Positions 19,590 to 27,138 of a DNA stretch of 60,615 bases are shown piece after piece (within the stretch, counting starts at the first letter, position 1; every line of letters starts with the position of its first letter). Origin of the DNA: an uncultured Pseudomonadota bacterium (GTDB taxonomy: Bacteria; Pseudomonadota; Alphaproteobacteria; Rs-D84); assembly GCA_949298405.1 (NCBI GenBank), contig CASFWA010000006.1, positions 1 to 60,615 of the forward strand, in the 5' to 3' direction. The notes below the pieces were generated by a model that was given only the letters and a program-made list of their open reading frames with translations, made no database searches and was not told the origin of the DNA. A program made the translations under genes and the position numbers.

Positions 19590-20307
19590 CGAACCTAAAT
19601 TCGAGGTATTGCATATGCCACCAGAAAACACAAATTCTGTGTTGGTAAGTCAAGGCGAAGATGCAGTTATATTTGACGCCTGGGGTCGCGCAGAAGACTG
19701 GGAAAAGTTATTGTCTGACCGTCACTTAAATCTGCGTGCAATTTATTCAACGCACGGTCACAGTGACCATATATCTGCTGCGCCAGATTTGGCTGCGAAA
19801 TATAATGTGCCTTGGTACCTGAATTCTGGGGACGAAGATTTGATTATGTGGGGCAATGCATTGCTGGATTTTTTTGAAATGCCTCATATAGCCCCAGATT
19901 ATAAGAAACCAGAGGATTTAAAGGCTGGTGCCCAGAACGCATTGCCGAATATTCAGATGCAGATTATTGAAACTCCTGGGCATTCTGCGGGTGGGGTATC
20001 TTTTTATTTTCCGGACTTTGGTGTTTTGTTAACGGGTGATACATTATTCCGTGATAGTTTTGGGCGTTATGATTTACCTGGCGGGAATGCTAAAACTTTA
20101 AGCAAGTCCATATCAAAATTATATGAAATGAATTTGCCTGATGAAACTTATGTAGTACATGGCCATGGGGAGGATTCAACAATAGAGTTATTAAAACAAC
20201 AGAATCCTTATTTTAAAGAACATAAATGTTGTTGTGGTGGCAATTGTCATTGTGACGAAGAAGAGCCTCATTGTTGTCATTGTCACGGACATTGTGGTTG
20301 TGAATAA
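19579..20307 (+). CDS. Metallo-beta-lactamase fold hydrolase (glyoxalase II-like) with Cys/His-rich tail
   Basis: 242 aa, starting inside the ftsH end. The MBL metal motif is THGHSDH. A distal His is in ETPGHSAGGVSF, the bridging Asp is in LLTGDTLFRDSFGR, and the last His is in VVHGHGE. The set fits small hydroxyacylglutathione-hydrolase-like enzymes. The last 30 residues are unusual: ten Cys and five His are packed into about 27 residues (CCCGG, CHC, HCCHCHGHCGC), a metallothionein-like tail. This tail could buffer or deliver zinc to the enzyme (inference). Third gene of tilS-ftsH-MBL. Confidence 0.85.
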   Translation: MENNEPKFEVLHMPPENTNSVLVSQGEDAVIFDAWGRAEDWEKLLSDRHLNLRAIYSTHGHSDHISAAPDLAAKYNVPWYLNSGDEDLIMWGNALLDFFEMPHIAPDYKKPEDLKAGAQNALPNIQMQIIETPGHSAGGVSFYFPDFGVLLTGDTLFRDSFGRYDLPGGNAKTLSKSISKLYEMNLPDETYVVHGHGEDSTIELLKQQNPYFKEHKCCCGGNCHCDEEEPHCCHCHGHCGCE

Positions 20308-20308
20308 C

Positions 20309-20332
20309 AAAACCGCCAAATGGCGGTTTTAT
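20309..20332. terminator. Bidirectional terminator
   Basis: AAAACCGCCA then TGGCGGTTTT. Serves the MBL gene and the convergent secreted protein gene. Confidence 0.8.
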
Positions 20333-21003
20333 TATGGTTGATAATAGCAGTAAGGAGAATAAACATAACTGCCTGTTTCATCATAACCGTCTATTGCATA
20401 GCACTGTGTGATAATACTGCTTCCGGGGGCCGATGTTATATTATCTCTATCACTATAAGGACAAGGGTTGCATTGAATTAGATTTAGGGAGTAATCTTCA
20501 TCATATCCACCATAAAAGCCGGGACTGCAAAAGGTTTTCCATCCGATTACCCAATAGCCATCACCCGTTGCATTACATATTCTATCTTCTTGAACCATTA
20601 TAGATGGAAAGTCGTCTCTTTCATAAGCAGATCCATAACCTGCGTAAGCACAATTATCTTTGTCGTAATCTTTTGGCACACAAACACTTATATCATAATT
20701 TAGGTACATACATGGTGGTGTGCTTAATTCTACCAATGAACGTATTGTTCCATTATGATAATATGAACAGTATTCGTAGTTGCAATTACTTATTCTGACG
20801 CAAGAACGGGTGTCGTCATTGCAGTAATAGTATTTTGAACATTCATCTGGACCTTCTATACCATATACGTCTCCTTCGAGGGTATAGCCAGAAGGCAGAG
20901 AAAGGCGTTTGTCGCAAGCACCAAGACGCGATATTTCCATATATGCCCAAGATGGGTTAGAAAATAACATTGTTCCGATACATAATAAAAAAAGTTTTTT
21001 CAT
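20332..21003 (-). CDS. Secreted Cys-rich protein of unknown function
   Basis: 223 aa from MKKLFLLC (21003), with the ribosome-binding site ATCAGGAGT. A Sec signal peptide (cleavage after SNPSWA) leads to about 20 Cys, spaced in pairs (YYCNDDTRSC, NCNYEYC). The C-terminal module CNPCPYSDRDNITSAPGSS..QC resembles the Cys-rich repeats of EGF/TNFR-like surface proteins. Disulfide-bonded periplasmic or surface localisation is inferred. It lies directly downstream of structured RNA copy A, whose terminator ends 23 nt before the start and whose segment 1 is complementary to this ribosome-binding site. Confidence 0.65.
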   Translation of the reverse strand: MKKLFLLCIGTMLFSNPSWAYMEISRLGACDKRLSLPSGYTLEGDVYGIEGPDECSKYYYCNDDTRSCVRISNCNYEYCSYYHNGTIRSLVELSTPPCMYLNYDISVCVPKDYDKDNCAYAGYGSAYERDDFPSIMVQEDRICNATGDGYWVIGWKTFCSPGFYGGYDEDYSLNLIQCNPCPYSDRDNITSAPGSSIITQCYAIDGYDETGSYVYSPYCYYQP

Positions 21004-21025
21004 GTTCTTACTCCTGATTTTTCGA

Positions 21026-21054
21026 AATAAAAAACCACCAAAGATTTTGGTGGT
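21026..21054 (-). terminator. Terminator of structured RNA copy A
   Basis: On minus: ACCACCAAA, 3-nt loop, TTTGGTGGT, then TTTTTT. Its 5' arm overlaps segment 3 of the RNA, so pairing of segment 3 with segment 2 would weaken it. Confidence 0.8.
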
Positions 21055-21244
21055 CAGGAGGTTGAGAACAATCTTGTGAATTGTGTCGCGTATTTTGAAT
21101 ATTCCGCGAACCCTCCTGACCAGTTTGATCAGGAGTTTATTTTTCGTCGTAATAATAAAACTGGCGCAAACTACGCGCCATAGGTACTTATTCCGACGCA
21201 CAAGCAGAGGTTCTCACACCTCATCAACAGAACACCTGTTGATA
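21026..21244 (-). ncRNA. Structured RNA family, copy A (leader of the Cys-rich protein gene)
   Basis: About 219 nt, minus strand. The 5'-terminal hairpin P1 (21243-21223) is ATCAACAG, loop GTGTT, CTGTTGAT. P2 is GAGG/CCTC (21222-21207). P3 is CGACG/CGTCG (21198-21145), enclosing an extra hairpin TGGCGC/GCGCCA. P4 is segment 1 ACTCCTGATC (21136-21127) with segment 2 GGTCAGGAGG. P5 is TCGCG/CGCGA (21109-21086) with loop GAATATTC, and P6 is ACAAT/ATTGT. Segment 3 is CCTCCTGACC (21061-21052), followed by the terminator. The same order occurs in copies B and C with compensatory changes. The P4 wobble pair is valid only on this strand. Confidence 0.75.
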
Positions 21245-21250
21245 ATAAGA

Positions 21251-21278
21251 ATTATATATTTAGAAACAATAAAAACAA
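21251..21278 (-). promoter_or_regulatory. Promoter of RNA copy A
   Basis: On minus: TTGTTT (21278-21273), 16-nt spacer, TATAAT (21256-21251). The expected start at about 21244 coincides with the base of hairpin P1. Confidence 0.7.
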
Positions 21279-21286
21279 GATAAATT

Positions 21287-22057
21287 TTATAAATGGAAAA
21301 CAAGGACTCTATTTATTCCTGCTAAATCTTTTTCGCTGCGGATAAATTTCCATGTTTCATTTTCAAAAATCTTGCGAACGTCTGATTCTTGCCCTGCACC
21401 AATTTCCAGATATATTTTACCGCTATTTTTTATCCATTTTTTTGCGTTTTTGGCGATTGATTGGTATGCGGCCAGTCCATTATTTTTTGCAAACAGTGCC
21501 ATTGCTGGGTCGTGCATTGCAGCGTCGTTTACGCGCGTGTCACCTGTTGCTATATAAGGGGGGTTAGAGACAATTATATCAAATTGTTCTTTTATTTTTT
21601 TACCAGAATTAAAATCATCTTTTATAATTTCTGTTTTACGGGCAAGGTTTAAATCACGCATATTTTTTCGCGCAACCAGAACAGCACGCCAAGACTTATC
21701 TGCGCCAACACCAGATGCGCCATGAATATTTTTTACTAAAGCGGCAAGAATACAACCAGTGCCCGTACCAAGGTCCAGAATTCTATAATTTTTATTTTCT
21801 GGGCAGTCAGAAATTACTGCTGCAACAAGGGTTTCAGTATCTGGGCGCGGGTCCAGAGTATATTTATTTGTGTAAAATTTAAGACCATAGAACCATTTTT
21901 GATGGATTATTTTGGCGACAGGTACCCCATGACGCAGTTGACGGCATATATACCACAATTTTATTTTAGAAAAATTCTTTGTATTTTCAGTAATTACCCT
22001 GGCGGCACGCAACCCACCGGCGTCTTTTAAGGTTTCAAATACTTGATTTATTTTCAT
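21287..22057 (-). CDS. prmC: Peptide chain release factor N5-glutamine methyltransferase PrmC
   Basis: Methylates the GGQ glutamine of release factors. 256 aa. The SAM-binding motif DLGTGTGC is at 95-102, and NPPY at 165-168 binds the glutamine side chain. The N-terminal helical domain is shorter than in E. coli. The transcript appears leaderless: -10 TATAAT ends 6 nt before ATG and overlaps the opposing promoter of the M23 gene. No terminator separates its 3' end from RNA copy A. Confidence 0.93.
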   Translation of the reverse strand: MKINQVFETLKDAGGLRAARVITENTKNFSKIKLWYICRQLRHGVPVAKIIHQKWFYGLKFYTNKYTLDPRPDTETLVAAVISDCPENKNYRILDLGTGTGCILAALVKNIHGASGVGADKSWRAVLVARKNMRDLNLARKTEIIKDDFNSGKKIKEQFDIIVSNPPYIATGDTRVNDAAMHDPAMALFAKNNGLAAYQSIAKNAKKWIKNSGKIYLEIGAGQESDVRKIFENETWKFIRSEKDLAGINRVLVFHL

Positions 22058-22091
22058 GAAGCCATTATAATCGCACTTATGAAAAAAGCAA
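22043..22091. promoter_or_regulatory. Face-to-face leaderless promoters sharing the palindrome ATTATAAT
   Basis: Plus: TTGATT (22043-22048), 17 nt, TATAAT (22066-22071), 7 nt, ATG 22079. Minus: TTGCTT (22091-22086), 16 nt, TATAAT (22069-22064), 6 nt, ATG 22057. The two -10 boxes overlap in the 8-bp palindrome at 22064-22071, so both polymerases should compete for one melting site. Confidence 0.75.
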
Positions 22092-23332
22092 AAGATATTC
22101 TAACTTCGAATAATGTTGTGCGTGCTGTATTAGGGTTGGCTGTATTGTTGACTTTGATTGCGGTTGCACTTGTGGTTTCGCGTCATGTAAGTGGTGAAGT
22201 TGGCAGCGATTCAGAGTATAAATCATTGGTTGTTGTGGAATCTGGTGATACATTATCAAAGTTGTTATTAGAACAAGGTTTTACTAATAATGATGTATTG
22301 CAGATTGCCCAGGTGTTAAAGTCTGATGCAGATATAACAAGCCTGCGTGCAGACAATGATAAGATAGAGTTTGTACGCCCTGACGAAACAGAACCGGTAT
22401 CAAAGATAGTAATTATTCCGTCCCCATGGCGTCAGGTAGAGGTGACTTGCACCGAAAACGGTGAATGGCAGTGTAAAACAGTTGATATAGAGCGTGATAC
22501 TCGTGCAGTATATAGAACTGGTGAAATATTGGACGGTGATAGTTTTTATCTTGCTGGTATGCGCGCGGGAATACCTGCTGGTATTTTGGCCGAAGTTTAT
22601 GATTTATTAGCATTTGAAATGGACTTTGAACGTGATGTTCGTGCGGGGCAGAAGTTTTCTGTATTATATGAAGAAAACTTTTCTGATGGCAAGAAGATAG
22701 ATAACGGTCGTGTTTTAGCCGTAGAGTTTGAGGCTTTACGTGGTAATGTTAAAATGTACCGGTTTAAGAAAGCGGACGGCAAGACGGGCTATTATGATGA
22801 AAACGGTAATGGTGCGATAAAGTCATTGAAGCGCACACCGATAAATAATGCAAAGGTGACAAGTAGTTTTTCAAACAGCAGAAAACATCCTGTCTTGGGG
22901 TATACACGTGCGCATAAGGGGGTAGACTTCAGGGCGTCCACTGGTACCCCGATTCCAGCAGCGGGTGCTGGTCGTGTTGTTGCACGCAGTTATAATAAGG
23001 GACACGGTAATTATGTAAAGATAAGACACAATGGGTCTTATGAAACTTTGTATGCGCATATGTCACGATTTGCAAAAGGGGTAGTTGTTGGAACTAATGT
23101 AAAACAAGGTCAGACGATAGGTTATGTTGGTTCAACTGGGTTATCAACGGGACCACATTTACATTATGAAATCATAAAAGATGGGAAACATGTAAATCCT
23201 ATGACTGTAAAATTGCCTGCTATAAGCAATTTGGGGAAAGAAGATAAAGAAAAATTCTTGGAATATAGAAAAGTTTTGGATGAAGGTATGGAACAGTTAT
23301 CTAAACATCCCGATTGGTTTATTCAGTTATAA
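22079..23332 (+). CDS. M23 family murein endopeptidase, MepM-like
   Basis: 417 aa from MKKAKDIL (22079); the upstream ATG at 22043 lies in the promoter. One N-terminal TM anchor precedes a LysM-like/OapA-type region (VVESGDTLSKLLLEQG). A linker follows, then the LytM domain with zinc ligands in HKGVDF, YAHM and HLHYE. Family members cut D-Ala-mDAP cross-links in the periplasm to allow wall growth. All catalytic His/Asp residues are visible, so it should be active rather than a mere EnvC/NlpD-type activator. Confidence 0.88.
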   Translation: MKKAKDILTSNNVVRAVLGLAVLLTLIAVALVVSRHVSGEVGSDSEYKSLVVVESGDTLSKLLLEQGFTNNDVLQIAQVLKSDADITSLRADNDKIEFVRPDETEPVSKIVIIPSPWRQVEVTCTENGEWQCKTVDIERDTRAVYRTGEILDGDSFYLAGMRAGIPAGILAEVYDLLAFEMDFERDVRAGQKFSVLYEENFSDGKKIDNGRVLAVEFEALRGNVKMYRFKKADGKTGYYDENGNGAIKSLKRTPINNAKVTSSFSNSRKHPVLGYTRAHKGVDFRASTGTPIPAAGAGRVVARSYNKGHGNYVKIRHNGSYETLYAHMSRFAKGVVVGTNVKQGQTIGYVGSTGLSTGPHLHYEIIKDGKHVNPMTVKLPAISNLGKEDKEKFLEYRKVLDEGMEQLSKHPDWFIQL

Positions 23333-23333
23333 G

Positions 23334-23362
23334 AAAAAGCGGCGATTATTTGCCGCTTTTTT
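23334..23362. terminator. Bidirectional terminator
   Basis: AAAAAGCGGC, loop GATTATTT, GCCGCTTTTTT, between the M23 gene and the ogt-like gene. Confidence 0.85.
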
Positions 23363-23651
23363 CTTGTTCTAAGAGTCTTTGTTTTTCTTTTATGCCGCCT
23401 TTGGCAGAATAACCACCTATTTTACCGTCACTGCGAATAACGCGATGACAAGGAATAATCGGTGGCAGGGGATTTTTACCGACTGCATTTGCAACTGCGC
23501 GGACTGCGGTTGGATGCCCAGACATTTGTGCAACTTGTGCATAAGTTCTGGTTTCCCCGTATGGTATTTTTAATAAGGCACGCCATACGTCTTTCTGAAA
23601 GGGCGTACCGGGTAATTTATTTATATCTGCATCTGTTATTTTATTTTGCAT
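23346..23651 (-). CDS. O6-alkylguanine-DNA alkyltransferase-like protein (DNA-binding domain only)
   Basis: 101 aa covering only the C-terminal domain of Ogt/Ada. FQKDVWRALLKIPYGETRTYAQVA is followed by AVGKNPLPPIIPCHRVI. The acceptor Cys in PCHR is present; alkyltransferase-like proteins that lack activity have Trp there. So this is either a minimal active transferase or a lesion sensor. It overlaps the TfoX-domain gene by 11 nt, implying co-translation. Confidence 0.85.
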   Translation of the reverse strand: MQNKITDADINKLPGTPFQKDVWRALLKIPYGETRTYAQVAQMSGHPTAVRAVANAVGKNPLPPIIPCHRVIRSDGKIGGYSAKGGIKEKQRLLEQEKSGK

Positions 23652-23982
23652 TTTTACGTTTTTTCTTTTTCGGTACTGGCAGAATTCTTGCTAATAATTG
23701 TACCATTTCAATAGATAAATCAGAATTTTCTATATCTAAAATATAGTGTGGTCGTGCACCTTTAAAAGGTATTCCTGTATCTGGGGCTATGTCATATTGA
23801 TTAAATAAATTTGTTGTTTCAGGTAATTGCTTTACATAAACCGTATCATCACAGATAAGAAGGACAGGGCGTTCGTTGCAGAATAACATATAGTCACCGA
23901 ACATTTTGCGATATGTGATATCGTCAGAAGCACTTGCAACCTGGTCGTAAACAAAATCCATAAAATCTTTACTGGAAGCCAT
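23641..23982 (-). CDS. TfoX N-terminal domain protein
   Basis: 113 aa. ITYRKMFGDYMLFCNERPVLLICDDTVYVK is the core TfoX-N domain, followed by FKGARPHYILD. The competence-type C-terminal domain of TfoX/Sxy is absent, and the tail is Lys-rich (VPKKKKRKNAK). Stand-alone TfoX-N proteins are common in alphaproteobacteria and have no defined function. It heads a two-gene operon with the ogt-like gene. A TTGATT-N16-TATTCT-N6-ATG arrangement suggests another leaderless transcript. Confidence 0.8.
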   Translation of the reverse strand: MASSKDFMDFVYDQVASASDDITYRKMFGDYMLFCNERPVLLICDDTVYVKQLPETTNLFNQYDIAPDTGIPFKGARPHYILDIENSDLSIEMVQLLARILPVPKKKKRKNAK

Positions 23983-23988
23983 AAGATA

Positions 23989-24016
23989 AGAATAACAAAA
24001 ATATAGTTATAATCAA
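23989..24016 (-). promoter_or_regulatory. Candidate leaderless promoter of the tfoX-domain gene
   Basis: On minus TTGATT (24016-24011), 16-nt spacer, TATTCT (23994-23989), 6 nt to ATG 23982. The -10 box is a weaker match than the others. Confidence 0.5.
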
Positions 24017-24018
24017 TG

Positions 24019-24048
24019 AAAAAGCCCGACTGATAAGTCAGGCTTTTC
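24019..24048 (-). terminator. Terminator behind the tRNA-Arg remnant
   Basis: On minus: AAGCCTGACT, loop, AGTCGGGCTT followed by T residues. Best read as ending a transcript from the tRNA-Arg direction. Confidence 0.65.
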
Positions 24049-24052
24049 AAAA

Positions 24053-24072
24053 CTGGCGCGCCCAGAAGGATT
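24053..24072 (-). repeat. 20-bp direct repeat of the tRNA-Arg 3' end (remnant or att-like)
   Basis: The 20 bases at 24053-24072 are identical to 24222-24241, the 3' end of tRNA-Arg including CCA. Between the copies are further fragments resembling T-arms (TGGTTCGAACC, GGGTTCAAATCC) and a second terminator. Either a degraded tandem tRNA copy or the scar of an element that used the tRNA 3' end. Confidence 0.65.
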
Positions 24073-24180
24073 GCGTTGCGACCTTGCAAAATCTGCTTGC
24101 GCAGACCGGCATTATTCTGCCTTTTTGCTGTGGTTCGAACCCTCTTGGTTTCGGGTTCAAATCCTTGGGCTTACACATAA

Positions 24181-24208
24181 CAAAAACAAAACCACCCATT
24201 TGGGTGGC
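24181..24208 (-). terminator. Terminator of tRNA-Arg
   Basis: On minus: GCCACCCA, short loop, TGGGTGGT, then TTTGTTTTTG. Confidence 0.75.
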
Positions 24209-24222
24209 TTTGTCTTTTATTC

Positions 24223-24299
24223 TGGCGCGCCCAGAAGGATTCGAACCCTCAACCTTCTGATCCGTAGTCAGATGCTCTATCCAATTGAGCCATGGGCGC
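24223..24299 (-). tRNA. tRNA-Arg (ACG)
   Basis: On minus GCGCCCA pairs with TGGGCGC. The anticodon loop CTACGGA gives ACG, the T arm is GGTTCGAATCC and CCA is encoded. 77 nt. The ACG anticodon implies TadA editing to inosine. Confidence 0.95.
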
Positions 24300-24355
24300 A
24301 ACGGTCTTATATTTTATAAGTTTTTATACGGATTGCAAGCAAAAATATTGTTTTT

Positions 24356-24946
24356 TTATCTTTCTCCCTTTTCATTTTTGCCTATTCCATGATAAAGCAT
24401 ATTAAAATGCTGGCGACATACAGATTTAAAATTGCTGTCACCCAGTTCAAACTGTTCACCTGCGCGGATAACGTTTCCGTTTTTATCAAATCTTAGGTGG
24501 TGTGTTGCAAGTTTCATGCAACCTGGTATTTGACAATTAGATTCCATACAATGCAACTTTGCGCCAACTTCTATTAAACGCTTTGAAGCAGGGAAAATAC
24601 ATTCATTACTGTCAACCATCAGACCATAGCACATAACAATAATGTTTTGATTGTCTGCAATATGTACCAGTTTATCTATATCTGCGGGGCTAAAAAATTG
24701 AATTTCGTCAACTAATAAAACCTGAGTATTTTGTTGTGGTACGAAAGATTTTAAATCTTTTAGTGATAGAGCAGGGGTTTCTATACCAATTCTGGATACA
24801 ACTTTTTCGGATGCAAATCTGGAATCAAACTGTGGTTTTATTACTTCAACGGATGTACCATTCCTTTTAAAATTGTATGCAGTTATGATTAGACCCGCAG
24901 ACTTGGAAGACCCCATCGTTCCATAATGAAAATGTAAATTTGCCAT
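24356..24946 (-). CDS. tdk: Thymidine kinase
   Basis: Salvage phosphorylation of thymidine. 196 aa type II (hexameric) enzyme. The P-loop GTMGSSKS is near the N terminus, LLVDEIQFF is the Walker B/DEAQ-like motif, and the lasso region VIRAGEQFELGDSNF is present. A structural zinc site uses CMESNCQIPGC and the late CRQH. TTAAGGGGG precedes the ATG. It sits 13 nt downstream of htpX and may be co-transcribed. Confidence 0.93.
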   Translation of the reverse strand: MANLHFHYGTMGSSKSAGLIITAYNFKRNGTSVEVIKPQFDSRFASEKVVSRIGIETPALSLKDLKSFVPQQNTQVLLVDEIQFFSPADIDKLVHIADNQNIIVMCYGLMVDSNECIFPASKRLIEVGAKLHCMESNCQIPGCMKLATHHLRFDKNGNVIRAGEQFELGDSNFKSVCRQHFNMLYHGIGKNEKGER

Positions 24947-24959
24947 GCCTTATACCCCC

Positions 24960-25892
24960 TTAAACCATTGATTCCAAGCGTTCAATACGGTTTTCTACAG
25001 GTGGGTGTGTTGCCATAAGCGAACTTATAAATTCGCGTGGTCCACCAGGATATGCGATACATACCGCTGACATAGATTTTACCTTATCCAAGCATTCCAC
25101 GCGTGAATCAGTCGTGATTTTGCGCAGTGCAGACGCAAGTGCTTTGGGATTCCTTGTAATTTGTGCGCCTGTTGCGTCTGCCGCATATTCGCGGTTTCTT
25201 GATATAGCCATACGCAGTATGGGGGTAATAATCCAGTTAAATACTGCAAAAGCAAGCCATACCATCAGCAAAGCTGCTGCACCCGAATTTTTATTATCGC
25301 TGTCATTATTACCGCTAGATAGTGCAATGCGTAAAATTACATCTGCTGCAAAGACGGTGACACCAACACCTGTTATAAGCAACATATCCAGACGAATATC
25401 GCGGTTGCCGATATGTGCCATTTCGTGTGCTATTACACCTTCTAGTTCTAATCGGTCTAGTTTTTTTATGATTCCGCGTGTTAATGCAACGGACGCGTCT
25501 TTTGGGCTTCTGCCAGTTGCAAATGCGTTCATGGAATCGTCATCGATTATATAAACGCGTGGGCAAGGCAGACCTGCCGCCATCGCAACATTTTCTACTG
25601 CGCGGAAGATTTCTTTGTTTTTTTGGTCATCGTCATAAATTTCATGTGCGTGTGCAGAGTTTAGCATCATTGAATCGCCAAACGCCCATGATATAAGCAT
25701 CCATACAGCACACGCAATAAATGTAGGTATTGCTACTTCAACCGTCACTTGCAGAGCCTGGTCTACTGGTGCCACTATCCACATAAAAAGGAAAACCAGT
25801 GCTATAAAAAGAATAGGGAACAATGCAACTAATAAGATAGTTTTGATATTATTGCTGCGAATATGGTCATATACGGTTTTAATTTGCTTCAT
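24960..25892 (-). CDS. htpX: Membrane zinc metalloprotease HtpX
   Basis: Quality-control protease for inner-membrane proteins, working alongside FtsH. 310 aa. Two N-terminal TM helices (TILLVALFPILFIALVF and EVAIPTFIACAVWMLISWAF) precede the zinc motif HEMAH and the third ligand region NREYAADATGA. Two further hydrophobic stretches follow. ACAGGAA lies upstream of ATG. Divergent from the autotransporter-like gene. Confidence 0.94.
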   Translation of the reverse strand: MKQIKTVYDHIRSNNIKTILLVALFPILFIALVFLFMWIVAPVDQALQVTVEVAIPTFIACAVWMLISWAFGDSMMLNSAHAHEIYDDDQKNKEIFRAVENVAMAAGLPCPRVYIIDDDSMNAFATGRSPKDASVALTRGIIKKLDRLELEGVIAHEMAHIGNRDIRLDMLLITGVGVTVFAADVILRIALSSGNNDSDNKNSGAAALLMVWLAFAVFNWIITPILRMAISRNREYAADATGAQITRNPKALASALRKITTDSRVECLDKVKSMSAVCIAYPGGPREFISSLMATHPPVENRIERLESMV

Positions 25893-25957
25893 AGTAAATG
25901 GTTCCTGTTAAAATTTTACCTTTCGGCACGTATTATAAACAAAAAATAAGGCGAGTC

Positions 25958-27106
25958 ATGAAAAATATTTTTAAATTTATCATGCTGCTTTTTTGTTTCC
26001 AGGTTTATGCAGCAAAAGCACAAGAAGTTTATCCGTCTGGCTACTTATCAAATGCGGCGAAAGCATGGGCAGGTTTGCTGACTAAACTAGGCCCCAGTGG
26101 CGAGATTGCTTCCTATGTTCAAGAAGCACAAGACAACAATGCATCGGCTTTTTTTGATGCTATTTCTGTATTAGCATTTAACAGTACAGCGATAAGTCTA
26201 TTTGAAATTACGCATCATATAAGTCAGGCTTTTGATGTTATTTCAGAACCGATAATTGCACGCAAGAATCAGTGTACAAAGAATCTTATGAATTGTGATA
26301 TAGCAAGTCAAACAATTGTAATCGATGGCGAAGTTTTTGGTGCTTTTGCGGATTATGATTCAGAGAATAATGGTTCTTTTAAAACGCGTAATACAGGCTT
26401 TCACATAAACGCGAAAAGTTTTGTGTCAGATGGTTGGCAGATAGGGGTTTCTTATACCAGAAGTATGACAGACACACAAGATAGTAAAGTTTATGCAGAT
26501 GCTGTTAGCAACAGCATAACAATTTTTTCAGAATATCTTGCGAATAGCGGTTTCTTTATAAACATGGGGATAAATGGCGGAAATACAAGTTGGGCTACGG
26601 ACAAGAATATAGCGGGTATCATAGACAACAGCGCATACGATACAGAATTTATGGCAGGTCAAGTTAATACAGGATTTCGTATGTATCGTGGTCGTATAAC
26701 AATGACACCGCAAGTTGGTGTAAAATATGCGATTATAAACGCGGATAAATATATAGATTCTGTGGCGCAAGAATTTAAAAGTTGGTGGTATAATGCACTA
26801 ACTGGATTTGTAGGGTTGAAATTGGGCTTTGATTTTATCGGTAGTGATTTTATTGTAAGACCGAATTTGAATATTGGCGGCAGTTATGATGCAATAAGCA
26901 GGGGAACAGAAAACCTAGAAGTTCAGTTAATAGATGGTTCTTATTACGCCATACCAATAGAAAAACCGAATAGAATGGCGTTAAATGCAGGCATAGGTGT
27001 AAATGTATATGGTGCATCTTATTCTGCGGGATTGAATTATAAATTTGATATGCGTTCTAATTACATTTCAAATACTGTGAGGATGAATTTAAAGATAGCA
27101 TTTTAA
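25958..27106 (+). CDS. Autotransporter-like outer-membrane beta-barrel protein
   Basis: 382 aa from MKNIFKFI (25958), where AAGGCGAG is well placed; the longer in-frame start at 25898 is rejected. A signal peptide (cleavage after AAKA) is followed by a 100-aa helical stretch, then a barrel. The strand series VFGAFADYDS, GFHINAKSFV, WQIGVSYTRS, ITIFSEYLAN and GFFINMGING recalls the autotransporter beta-domain. It ends in VRMNLKIAF with terminal Phe. There is no long passenger, so it may act as a stand-alone barrel. A CTKNLMNC pair could form a disulfide. Confidence 0.75.
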   Translation: MKNIFKFIMLLFCFQVYAAKAQEVYPSGYLSNAAKAWAGLLTKLGPSGEIASYVQEAQDNNASAFFDAISVLAFNSTAISLFEITHHISQAFDVISEPIIARKNQCTKNLMNCDIASQTIVIDGEVFGAFADYDSENNGSFKTRNTGFHINAKSFVSDGWQIGVSYTRSMTDTQDSKVYADAVSNSITIFSEYLANSGFFINMGINGGNTSWATDKNIAGIIDNSAYDTEFMAGQVNTGFRMYRGRITMTPQVGVKYAIINADKYIDSVAQEFKSWWYNALTGFVGLKLGFDFIGSDFIVRPNLNIGGSYDAISRGTENLEVQLIDGSYYAIPIEKPNRMALNAGIGVNVYGASYSAGLNYKFDMRSNYISNTVRMNLKIAF

Positions 27107-27121
27107 ATATTAATATATATG

Positions 27122-27130
27122 TGCTATAAT
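27122..27130 (+). promoter_or_regulatory. Extended -10 leaderless promoter
   Basis: TGC then TATAAT (27125-27130), 8 nt to ATG 27139. Weak -35, no Shine-Dalgarno. Confidence 0.65.
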
Positions 27131-27138
27131 TCATTATT

